Of a DNA stretch of 10,747 bases, positions 1 to 7,279 are shown in pieces (positions within the stretch are counted from its first letter, which is position 1; every line of letters starts with the position of its first letter). The stretch covers positions 1-10,747 of the forward strand of contig OUQQ01000661.1 of NCBI GenBank assembly GCA_900404475.1, written 5' to 3'. A program made the position numbers and the translations under genes. The stretch comes from Spongospora subterranea. Taxonomy: Eukaryota > Endomyxa > Phytomyxea > Plasmodiophorida > Plasmodiophoridae. The notes below the pieces were generated by a model. That model was not told where the DNA came from. It saw only the letters and a list, made by a program, of their open reading frames with translations, and made no database searches.

Positions 1-2019
1 GAAGGTGCCAATTCGGTGGTTGCTGATCATCAAGGGAATACAGCACTGCACCTCTCAGCAACAAAGTTTAGCTCGTGGTAATACTGTTTGAATTGTTGAT
101 TATTCAAAATATTTCATTGAATTTTCACAGCACTGGGGAGACCTTCATTAATGTAATCAAAGCGGCGAGGCCAAAACCCAACGAACTTCTGCGCCAAAGC
201 GGGATGTCCCCGCGCTTCTATACATGTTTGATCAAACGATTGAGTGATCTTGGCCTGTATACTGATTACATGTCGGTCAAGAAAATTTGATCAGCTGACG
301 TAATCTTACAGAACCGGAGATTTGAGGTCTGTAATATTCAGTAGGGCGTGTGAAGGAATCAATCTGAAGAACATCTACGGCCGCACTGCTCTCTCACTTG
401 CAGTTGTGTATTGCCAGTTGGTCAAAGTTACTCTCTGGCTTTGATTAGCGCCCTCAATAGCATGTTCATTATCCACAGGCTTGATATCGCCCAAATTTTG
501 TTTGAGAACGGTGCCGATCCCACAATAGTGATTGGGAACAGGCCATTCTTTGATTCTTCTTTGTATATCGCCCAGGTCTCACTAAATATTCAAATCTTGA
601 CTGAAGTGTTTACAGGTCAGACGGAATGATCCTCTCAATGATACAAAATACTGCTGTCAACCACCAGTATAATGATGGCAGTACTCTTCTCCATTGTACT
701 GTTATGTGTCGTCGGTTGACCATTGTATTTTTCACTGATTAGCCCCTCAATAACACTGATTTGTTAGGGATGTGGTGGTGAAGAATCTATTGGACAGAGG
801 CGCCAATCCAACAATAGCGGATAATAATGGGAATACAGCACTGCATCTGGCGGTGAATGAATTCCTGTATACTGCTATAATCTGTTATGTCTCCAAAAAA
901 CTGACTGATATCCTACAGGAGCGATGAGACCATTATTGAAATGATTATGGCGGCGAGGCCAAACACTGTCGATATTGTGGGTCATGATAATGGGATGACC
1001 AACCCCTGTTGTCGTAAAAGAAAATTGGATCATCGTGATCGGTATGCGGTTAATGGGTTTGTATAATTATCGACTTCGCTGATGTGATCTTACAGGGACC
1101 GACATGTCATCTCTCCATCGTCAGATATTTTAAATTTCCAGAACCATAAGGGGCAAACCATTTTTTTTTTAGCAGTTTATTTTGCACGGTTGGGCAATTG
1201 CTCTGTGTGGGTTCAACCACACTCAATGATGTTTTTTTACACTCAGTGCTAAAATCGCCCAATTTCTATTGAAAATCGGCGCCGATCCCTCTATAACAGA
1301 TAATGATGGGAATACAGCCCTGCATCTAACCATGAAGGAAAAAGGGTGCGATGCTATAATGTTTCGATGAATCAGAGTATCTGATTAAGATCTCACAGAT
1401 CGGGATGGTCCACTATTAAAATGTTTAGGGCGGCGCTGCCAAACACTGTTAATACTGACGGTAATGTCAACCGCGTGAATAATTATGGCGACTCTCTTCC
1501 TCTGATTGCTGGGTTGGTCGTCAATGGTCCTGGATATCAATCAGCTTCTCAATAACTGATTCATTAGGCATAGGAGGGCTCAGAACCTATTGTATCTATT
1601 GGCCAATCCCCTCAAGATGCACCAGGCATCAAAGAGGCCTAGGTATACTACTGTAATCTGTTTATATTTGCAAAACATCTGATGAAAATCTCCAGATATA
1701 GTTCTACCATTCGACGTATGATTACGTCTGAAATGTTCCATCCTGGATTGACGATTGAGGGCCCGACCGGTATTAGATTTCGCGAATCATTAAGTTGTGC
1801 TGTCCGGTCAAAAATCAACACATATATTTGAAATATCGAAACCGCTGAATTGATCTCACAGGGATATGAGTGAATTTTTCAGCGACTCGTGTTCAAAAAT
1901 AATCAATATCCAAAACCATAAAAAGGAAACTGCTCTCTATTTGGCAGTTTCATATCAGCGGTTTTGTCTGATCTACGGGTGGTCAACCCCTTTGTGCTAA
2001 TCAGACTCTTTCCTTGCAG
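1..2019 (+). repeat. Tandem five-exon duplications inside the ankyrin gene
   Basis: Exons and introns repeat in blocks of five: exons 1-5, 6-10, then 11-14. Introns at equivalent places match each other better than neighbouring introns do. The introns starting at 78, 867 and 1643 open GTAATACTG, GTATACTGCT and GTATACTACT. Those ending at 311, 1095 and 1861 end GACGTAATCTTACAG, GATGTGATCTTACAG and AATTGATCTCACAG. Those at 715 and 1513 share CTCAATAAC near the 3' end. Equivalent exon ends lie at 77, 866 and 1642, a spacing of 789 and 776 bp. This indicates genomic duplication of about 0.78 kb units, not retroposition. Confidence 0.75.
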
Positions 2020-2179
2020 ACTCGCGGTTGTTGAAGTTTTATTGGGACTGGGCGCCGACCGCACCATCAATGTTAATGGACAGACAGCGCTGGACCTGGC
2101 TATACAGATGGAGGCGGATCACAGATACAAATCCGCAAAGATCGTCAAACTCTTATCGATAGTCAACACGACGACATAA
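1..2179 (+). CDS. Ankyrin-repeat protein, 3' part of an intron-rich gene (14 exons)
   Basis: Exons read by hand: 1-77, 131-256, 312-416, 479-562, 616-714, 768-866, 919-1041, 1096-1188, 1247-1345, 1399-1512, 1568-1642, 1696-1806, 1862-1960, 2020-2179. They join to 1464 nt, exactly 487 codons plus TAA, with no internal stop. All 13 introns are GT-AG, 52-62 nt long and phase 2. Ankyrin signatures recur: GANPTIADNNGNTALHLAV (exon 6), GADPSITDNDGNTALHL (exon 9), GADPTI (exon 4), GADRTINVNGQTALDLA (exon 14), and the variant AARPNTVDI (exon 7). Ankyrin repeats are protein-binding solenoids; the partner cannot be told from sequence. No signal peptide or membrane helix is visible in this part. The 5' end lies before the window. 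Exons 11 and 12 are the most divergent, so their boundaries are the least certain. A pseudogene is possible, but an unbroken frame across 14 exons argues against it. Confidence 0.82.
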
Positions 2180-2440
2180 GGGTTTTTAAGATGTTATTAC
2201 ACATGATAATACTGATTCCACCGTTCATTTTGCGTAAATTGATTCTTTAGCGGGCTCGGCAGTCGAAATCTGGTGTTCGTCGGTGTATCATCGTCCGTAA
2301 ACGTGTGGCGTCTCCAAACTTTGTTTTCGCTGCCTTTGGTCTGCCAGTAGACTTTTGGGTTTTTATGAGTGTTCAAGTTGTATCTGGTGGTCTCTCATCG
2401 TTGTGATAATTGTGCTTCCGCTTCCTGGGATTGACATATC
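2180..2440. other. Downstream flank of the ankyrin gene, no gene seen
   Basis: No open frame of useful length and no RNA gene is recognisable here. The stretch presumably holds the 3' UTR and terminator of the ankyrin gene. I see no clean AATAAA close to the stop. The distal part may be decayed downstream sequence of the Harbinger-like relic. Confidence 0.4.
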
Positions 2441-2676
2441 TTAGTCACATTTCAGCTTTCGCCAGTTTGTCGAATGCTCCACAAAGTAATCTTGCTTCAA
2501 ACGAGTGTGTGCTTGAAGATGATTTCGCTCGATGTTGCCCCGTTTACCCACTCTTGAACCACCATGAGAAGGAATATGTTCCAAAGTTGCTCTTGATTAT
2601 CTAACTCATCAAGCTCCATCAGAATCATCAACTATTACTCAATTTCATCGTCGCTATAAGACTCAGAAGACGACAT
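2441..2676 (-). pseudogene. PIF/Harbinger-like transposase, N-terminal relic
   Basis: On the minus strand an ATG at 2676 opens an acidic serine-rich peptide, MSSSESYSDDEIE, which stops at 2635. A shifted frame then gives LDELDNQEQLWNIFLL, and a further shift gives HTRLKQDYFVEH before a stop at 2441. An acidic, serine-rich start followed by a H-x-R-L-x-x-D-Y-F motif is how many Harbinger-type transposases of oomycetes and fungi begin. It precedes the conserved FRRRFRM-like segment, which is not readable here. At least two frameshifts and several stops make it non-functional, and no DDE catalytic core is present. Assignment rests on remembered family architecture, not on a search. A chance run of ORF fragments is the alternative. 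Confidence 0.42.
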
Positions 2677-2842
2677 TTGGCAGAATACACCATGGGATAC
2701 ACGCCGGTGCGGTGCGGAATTTTACCTTCGTGAAGTGTAAAAGAAATGCGCTCGGCCTTTGATTTACACCACGGATACACCTAGCGGTGGAGATGCTCTT
2801 GTTGAGCAGAGTATCGATACGACCAGTCAACACATCTCAATC
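2677..2842. other. Possible terminal region of the Harbinger-like relic
   Basis: This lies upstream of the minus-strand ATG. The complement of 2785-2805 contains GAGCATCTCCACC, like the GCATCTCC ends typical of PIF/Harbinger and Tourist elements. GGATACACCTAG at 2773-2784 recurs inverted at 4201-4212, and a related CCATGGGATACAC sits near 2691. No partner terminal repeat was found on the other side. Confidence 0.25.
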
Positions 2843-2912
2843 TCCTGATAGTGCAGACCAAGTGCGCAACAGAGGTGTTCCTGATAGTGCAGACCAAGTG
2901 CGCAACAGAGGT
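2843..2912 (+). repeat. 36-bp minisatellite, two copies
   Basis: A 34-nt block at 2843-2876 is repeated without change at 2879-2912, a 36-bp period. The unit contains CCAAGTGCGCAACAG. The same unit occurs in the opposite orientation, again with a 36-bp period, at 10651-10747. Confidence 0.9.
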
Positions 2913-3017
2913 ATACCGATCACGCAATAAGAAAAATCATGGGGATTACTGCCTGTACTCAACTGTAAACCTCGGCAAGGTAAGGTGATTTTCCAGAATT
3001 TCCGGGGTAATTCTTGT

Positions 3018-3115
3018 AAGGTAAAGGTCAAGGTAGACCCATCGCAAGTTTAGGGTTAAGGTAAATGGTAAAGGTAGAGGGTGCCGTTACCCGAGTATAA
3101 AGGGTAAAGTGTGTA
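3018..3115 (+). repeat. GGTAAAG-rich degenerate simple repeat (left tract)
   Basis: The tract is built of loosely repeated GGTAAAGG, GGTTAAGG and GGGTAAAG words. It includes TTACCCGAGTATAAAGGGTA, a short hairpin with ACCC and GGGT arms. A similar tract with the same ACCC/GGGT arrangement lies at 4255-4345, on the far side of the 3286-4226 element. The remainder of 2913-3243 shows no gene. Confidence 0.6.
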
Positions 3116-3243
3116 TAATGAGGCTTGCTGTTCACCCGCAGTCCGACTCGGTAAAAAAATAAACGAATGGAGTTTGCCGAGTCATGGACTCACCAGATTC
3201 ACCGCACAGCCAGGTAGGCTGGAAATACGCGCGGATTTAATGT

Positions 3244-3277
3244 TGAACCTTTTTGAACCCTGAACCTTTTTGAACCC
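3244..3277 (+). repeat. 17-bp tandem duplication
   Basis: TGAACCTTTTTGAACCC occurs twice in perfect tandem, at 3244-3260 and 3261-3277. It ends 8 nt before the left inverted end of the element at 3286. Confidence 0.9.
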
Positions 3278-3340
3278 GCACTGGCACACAGTCATCCATG
3301 GATACATGATGTGAGCCTGTCTTGATACGTGTCATGTTGA

Positions 3341-3627
3341 TTGGACAGAGAAGTCTTTCAACTGAATCAAGAACGGTATAATGATTGGCCTACTGCTCCG
3401 CCTATATTTTTCCATTATGTGCCCTTCCACATTCTCGATGCGTTGAACAAATTAGTCGGACAAGAGGTTGTCTGCGTTGAAGCGCGACCCCTACGAATCT
3501 CAAACAGAAACCTCGAAAAAAGTATAATGATGAAGTCTTCATCGGTCCTCATCACGTAATACTGAACCTAATCAAGAATCTGAAAAGCAACTTTGATAAA
3601 GAGAGGATAACCAACAATTTAATATAA
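3341..3627 (+). pseudogene. Unrecognised ORF with a frameshift at an A6 run
   Basis: An open frame runs from 3341 (TTG, directly after an in-frame TGA; no ATG start) to 3559. At the six-A run at 3516-3521 a shift to another frame continues sensibly as KYNDEVFIGPHHVILNLIK and ends at TAA 3625-3627, about 95 codons in all. The end of this peptide has a related copy on the minus strand at about 3990-3920 (NNDIMLSLIKK), inside the inverted repeat, so it was copied with the foldback. I recognise no domain. It may be a fragment of an element-encoded protein. Confidence 0.35.
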
Positions 3628-3978
3628 TCGGGTATTATATCCCAGGCGTGGAATATTTCTCTTGGACTCCTGGTTGCGTCTGTTAACGATCAGTCATGCA
3701 CATGCCATATTGGACGTCTTCAATAATACATATATCGATTGATCGTTGTGTATCAGACCGCGAATAGGCAGTTCACAAACTATTTTTTTAAATATGTCAA
3801 CTACTTTCCACATTCATAATTCAATCCATAGATATATTAATCAAAACCCAATAAGTCATGTTCATGACTGATCGTTAACAGACGCAGCCATCCCACGCCT
3901 GGGACATGATACTCGATTAGATTCATTTGTTGGTCATCCTCTTCATCAAGGATGCCTTCTTGATTAGGCTCAGCATTA
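3558..3978. repeat. Foldback X / X' (imperfect inverted repeat)
   Basis: Arm X (3558-3713) pairs with arm X' (3848-3978). Matching landmarks are CCTAATCAAGAA against TTCTTGATTAGG, CCCAGGCGTGG against CCACGCCTGGG, and GTCTGTTAACGATCAGTCATG against its complement. X carries about 19 extra bases (near 3650-3670) that X' lacks. Confidence 0.85.
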
Positions 3979-4144
3979 TGTCATTATTACGAAGAAACCA
4001 TCAGTCATGCACATGATTTATTGGTTTTTTATTAATGCATCTATGAATTAAATTATGTATGTGGAAAGTAGTTGACTTGTATTTTTGAAGAAATAGTTTG
4101 CGAACTGCCCAATAGCGGTCTAATACACACCGATCAATCGATAT
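3732..4144. repeat. Foldback Y / Y' (imperfect inverted repeat)
   Basis: Arm Y (3732-3870) pairs with arm Y' (4002-4144) at roughly 80% by eye. Landmarks include ATATCGATTGATCG and CAACTACTTTCCACAT with their complements. The first 23 nt of X' (3848-3870) are also the last 23 nt of Y. The two foldbacks therefore interleave (X, Y, X', Y') rather than nest. Confidence 0.85.
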
Positions 4145-4254
4145 CCAGAACGATACAATTTCAGTACAATCTCCAAGAAATGTAGGACCCCCCTATAACA
4201 CTAGGTGTATCCATGGATGACTGTGTCAAAATTGAGTCAACGTATTCGAGATGG

Positions 4255-4345
4255 ACGGTAGATACACTTTTACCCGGGTCACTGAGGGTAAAGGGTAGTG
4301 TAAAGAGTAGTGTAAAAGGTAGGTTAAAGGGTGTACAGTACAGTG
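4255..4345 (+). repeat. GGTAAAG-rich degenerate simple repeat (right tract)
   Basis: Repeated GGGTAAAGGGTAGTGTAAAG-like words follow TTTACCCGGGTCACTGAGGG, which has a 7-bp hairpin (TTTACCC and GGGTAAA). It resembles the tract at 3018-3115 in direct orientation. Confidence 0.6.
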
Positions 4346-4353
4346 ATCAGGTG

Positions 4354-4398
4354 GCGAACTTGAAGTTCGCGATCTTGAAGTGCGCGAGCCTGAAAGAA
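4354..4398 (+). repeat. Three 15-bp units encoding a pentapeptide-like motif
   Basis: Units at 4354-4368, 4369-4383 and 4384-4398 read ANLKF, AILKC and ASLKE in one frame, ending at TAA. The A-x-L-x-x spacing resembles pentapeptide-repeat proteins. Three units in a low-complexity frame are weak evidence of a real protein, and a short tandem repeat is enough to explain them. Confidence 0.4.
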
Positions 4399-4740
4399 TA
4401 AGCCGCAAAACATATGCCAGCACATACTTATGCTGTCTTGAAGTAAATTTGTTGACTTGTGTTGTCAATGTGAGTGAACATATGGAAGCGCGTCACACTG
4501 CTCACGAGTGTACGTATGGGAGTGCGCAGCCCCCCATCTTTCCGCCGCTTGTGTAGATATAAACGACTGTTTGACCTCAAATGTGTTGGTTGTGTATTGC
4601 TTTTCGTTTCGACGAGATCTGTCGAATTACAGAGCGTTTGTTGGAATTTAAGAAAGTTTGAAGTTGAAGATATCAATGTGTTGAGTTAAGGTGACTGGGA
4701 CTGTACTTCTAAAGTGAGTGGCGGGGGAATCCGCCGTCCG
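4399..4740. other. Possible degraded retroelement sequence after gag
   Basis: This is downstream of the minus-strand gag. An 82-codon minus frame (4428-4676) shows no recognisable domain. STVPVTLTQHIDIFNFKL, readable near 4709-4655 on the minus strand, faintly resembles the start of a retroelement protease-like segment, but no active-site DSG or DTG is seen. Confidence 0.2.
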
Positions 4741-5303
4741 TCACTCGTGCGCATTTCCCGACCGTATCGCTCGATTCGGGCATGTCGCGATCCTGTGCCC
4801 TGGCTGGCGACAATACAAGCACAGGCTGTGAAGCATACAGCGGTCGCGTTCTGCCGGGATCAGCTTTGATGCGCTGGTGGAGATGGCGTGAACGACCTCA
4901 GGCTCTGTTGGATGATTTGCGGGCGATCTGTATGGCTTTCTGGACCATCGCGTCATAATCAGTTTTCTCAAAATCGTGCTGCCTGTTTTGTAACGCTGGA
5001 TTCAGGGATATCCGGAAGGCATCAGCCAACAGGGCAGAACTGAGCGAATACCCATTCCCCGACAGACGACGGGCCTTGTTATATAACTGTTGAAACTTCA
5101 AGATATGCTGCCGAATTTTGGTAGTCTGCGTTCTCGAATTCACTCTTGATGTCTGCTGCGGACGGTTCCCGAAAGCAGGAAATCAGATGCGATCGAATTG
5201 ACGCGAAGGAAGCCGCATCGTCTAAATCCATAATGCAGATCAGGATATTACCTTCCAGGCTACCCAGTTGTAGGTTCCGGCCGTCGGCGGACGCGGCTTT
5301 TCG
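4741..5303 (-). pseudogene. LTR-retrotransposon gag fragment with CCHC zinc knuckle
   Basis: Read on the minus strand, a first frame gives a capsid-like SFASIRSHLISCFREP (near 5215-5165). A second frame (5143-4898) continues with HILKFQQLYNKARRL and LADAFRISLNPALQ, and a third (to 4741) ends in CLYCRQPGHRIATC, a classic C-x2-C-x4-H-x4-C knuckle. The order of capsid-like helices then knuckle, and the overlapping frames, are what a Ty3-type Gag with two frameshifts looks like. Gag packages element RNA, the knuckle binding nucleic acid. No protease, reverse transcriptase or integrase follows, and no LTRs were found. The 5' part is duplicated in inverted orientation at 5373-5435. Confidence 0.65.
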
Positions 5304-5435
5304 GAGAGATTATCGATCTGGGCAAAATTGGCAAACAGTTTGAGCCATGTTGCCGCTCCTATCGAAGTGTCGCTGAAAAGCCGCTTCCGCCGACGGTCCG
5401 GAACCTACTACTGGGTAGCCTGGATTTGGAAGGTA
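5247..5435. repeat. Inverted repeat around the gag 5' end
   Basis: The left arm 5247-5303 and the right arm 5373-5435 are inverted copies. Matching landmarks are CAGGCTACCCAG, TAGGTTCCGG, CCGTCGGCGGA and CGGCTTTTC with their complements. The right arm has small insertions (one base and four bases). The spacer is about 70 nt and may hold weaker continuation of the arms. Confidence 0.85.
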
Positions 5436-5486
5436 ATGCCGACACTGAATTTGTGGTTGGCACTCCGATTATCACAGCATTTCTAA

Positions 5487-6105
5487 TTGCCAATGTTTCT
5501 GTTTGCCCCGGGGTACGATTCATGCAAAATCGATCTGACCACGAGCTGGAGAGTTGTGGGGAAGACGAACATGTTGAAGGCTGTGTGTGAGCCTTGCAAA
5601 GCGTTTTATGTGGAAGCTGTAGGCATGTATACCATTGCGGGTCTATGGACTTTATCAAAGGTTTCACTTGCAAGCATATATTGGCAGTCGCCTTGAAATT
5701 GAAGATATGGTCAAAATCGACCATGGCAACAAACGCTTTACCTCAGTTTCCACCCTCCGCGTGTATCGCAGAGATACATGTGGACAAGGACACTTCTCGC
5801 TCCGTGCAGCAGCAACGAACCGGGTTAAGAAGAGAAGCTCGCGATATCAATTTAGATTGTTTATCTGAAGCGGTTATCAAGCTCGATCTGGTGAGTTGGG
5901 TTTCATTTCCATTTATTCTTCGCTGACTTGACGTTAGGAAGTCTCTGAAACTCGTCCTGATGCAATCTTGATTTTGCAGAAGTCGTCCGAACCAACAGCA
6001 TGCGCCGAAATGCTGAAGATAAAAAATCTCCAGCAAATGCTCAAATTCCATTTAGATAAGCTGTTGTCGAAGCAATTGCCCGCTTTGCTGCTAAAGAATC
6101 GCTGA
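5487..6105 (+). pseudogene. SWIM-type zinc-finger protein, decayed, C-terminal part
   Basis: A first frame (from about 5540) gives KAFYVEAVGMYT. After a one-base shift the next frame reads CGSMDFIKGFTCKHILAVAL, which matches the SWIM finger (C-x-C-x(n)-C-x-H) found C-terminal to MULE-type transposase cores. The second cysteine position holds serine (TCT, one base from TGT), so zinc binding is doubtful. Downstream the frame is open and crosses a good 47-nt intron, 5891-5937 (GTGAGT, a CTGAC branch-point-like site, TTAG), then continues from 5938 to TGA 6103-6105. An in-frame TGA at 5588-5590 precedes the finger. No MULE catalytic domain is visible. It could be a decayed transposase tail or a domesticated gene missing its 5' exons. 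Confidence 0.5.
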
Positions 6106-6137
6106 ATTCCCGGGCTGTCGCTTAAACACCGTTCCGT

Positions 6138-7044
6138 TTGTCGAAGGTTCCGAAGAAAAAAATTCGATCTATCAGGCGACTTTATGCTCCGTCAAATCAG
6201 GTGGCAGCCCATAAAAAATCAGCTTCAAGAAAAGCAACTGAAGACTGCGATCCGGATGTTGCCGATTTAACAGCAACACCTCCCCCTCATACGGAAACCG
6301 TCTTAGGTTTGAAAATACCTGTTGGGTTTTCTTCAAGCGGAATGCTGAAATTATTTCCACCGAGACATCAATTAGACAAAACGGTGGAAGCTATTGTCAT
6401 CGAATGCGACAACACGTCAGCTGTGGCATTTGAACCGGACCATCCGGCCTGGCTGGAATTACTTACTGTTGAACGGAGATCTGAATGTTTAGTATCCGAT
6501 GAGCATTTCAACTTATCCCACCCAAAATCGTTTATTATTCACTGTAACGTTCTCCCTAGACCGGTCTTTCACAACGATTGGCTGGAAAATCCCTTCCCGT
6601 CGGTTGTGCTTCCACTCAGTCGTTTAAGAATTGGCGACACCGTCCTAGTTTCTTTCGCATTTCCATGCCATGTATCTGTTCAAGGAACGATCAAAGCGTG
6701 GTTGGGTCCGTTTTCGGTGTTGACCCAAACCGGACGGCGATAAGGAAACACGAGGTCGAATTATCGATTGTTTGGATTAACATTGATCACAAATCCGTTC
6801 GTCTGCCTGCTGATTTCACCATGCCCGGGACTGAATTCGTTGGTAACTTGGCAAAACGCTCAACCTGGCTGTTTCCGTGGAGTTCAATTTCACATGTTTT
6901 TCTTTTGGCAACTTACATATTCCTGTCCTTGGCAGACCAGTTTCATCGTACACTCCCCTAAACGACTTATCCCTTCGTTTTTTTTTCAAGTGTCCACTTT
7001 GGGTTCAGTCCACCCCTTATGGACGTTTTCCGCGTATTTTGTAA
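6138..7044 (+). CDS. Unrecognised protein, three exons inferred, 5' end uncertain
   Basis: Inferred exons are 6138-6697, 6745-6876 and 6936-7044, with introns 6698-6744 (47 nt) and 6877-6935 (59 nt; CTTAC near TTGGCAG). The joined frame is 801 nt, 266 codons plus TAA, with no internal stop. The start is unresolved: the frame opens at a TTG just after a stop, and the first in-frame ATG is at 6342. The N-terminal part is basic (VPKKKIRSIRRLYAP), a possible nuclear signal, and also proline-rich (TATPPPHTE). The middle is mixed hydrophobic and acidic, and the C-terminus is aromatic (FFFKCPLWVQSTPYGRF). I recognise no domain. It may be the continuation of the SWIM-finger gene just upstream through an intron of about 113 nt (6063-6175), or a separate gene. 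The intron at 6698 opens with a weak GTGGTT site; a frameshift there is the alternative. Confidence 0.45.
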
Positions 7045-7049
7045 ATAAA
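7044..7049 (+). terminator. AATAAA polyadenylation signal
   Basis: AATAAA overlaps the TAA stop of the upstream inferred gene (7042-7044). Supporting only in context: the hexamer is common in AT-rich DNA. Confidence 0.35.
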
Positions 7050-7221
7050 CCAGGTAGTGTGGATCCTAGCATGAAACTTTATAAATGTTCAAAAACAAAA
7101 AGCATTTGGGGTTCCTAGAGGTTCACCATTTTAAAATTGAATTTGACGTCTGCAAACGCCTATCAAGGGTTTTATGGTCATTGTAATGATAGTGAGCTGT
7201 ATGTAGGCGGTATCATACTTA
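7050..7221. other. AT-rich spacer, no gene seen
   Basis: This is the stretch between the polyadenylation-like signal and the presumed left end of the Tc1-like element. No open frame or RNA gene is supported. Confidence 0.4.
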
Positions 7222-7249
7222 CAGTGCAGTATCCCGAGATGATATCATC
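7222..7249 (+). repeat. Possible left terminal repeat of the Tc1/mariner-like element
   Basis: CAGTGCAGTATCCCGAG starts right after a TA (7220-7221) and 58 nt before the transposase ATG. Tc1/mariner elements insert at TA and commonly begin CAGTG. No matching right end was found, because the element is truncated near 8165. Confidence 0.35.
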
Positions 7250-7279
7250 ATTAAATGACATTCACATTGATAAACCGAT

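Larger units (their letters stand above)
3286..4226. mobile_element. Putative 0.94-kb element with 21-bp terminal inverted repeats
   Basis: The 21 nt at 3286-3306 (core ACACAGTCATCCATGGATAC) are present exactly, in inverted orientation, at 4206-4226. The core ATCCATGGAT is itself palindromic, but the unique outer bases also match. Inside lie a broken ORF (3341-3627) and two interleaved foldbacks (3558-4144). No transposase is recognisable, so it would be non-autonomous or a relic. No clear target-site duplication is visible at the tips. Confidence 0.5.

Noticed and set aside
75..629. Short ORFs at 75-290 and 411-629 as separate small genes
   Set aside because: They run through introns of the ankyrin gene; the spliced frame explains the same sequence far better.
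1..2179. Bacterial ankyrin effector or prokaryotic origin
   Set aside because: The coding frame exists only after removal of 13 GT-AG introns, which rules out a bacterial gene.
2843..2912. CRISPR-like array (36-bp period repeats)
   Set aside because: The units are contiguous with no variable spacers, the surroundings are eukaryotic with introns, and no cas gene is present. It is a minisatellite.
3018..3115. Telomeric repeat (TTTAGGG-like word at about 3049)
   Set aside because: Only one such word occurs; the rest is irregular GGTAAAG-type sequence without a telomeric period.
4428..4676. Retroviral-type protease following gag
   Set aside because: No DTG/DSG active site could be found in any minus-strand frame; only a faint resemblance upstream of where it would be.
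5359..5724. 121-codon minus-strand ORF
   Set aside because: It is antisense to the SWIM-finger region and the inverted gag copy, and it shows no recognisable motif.
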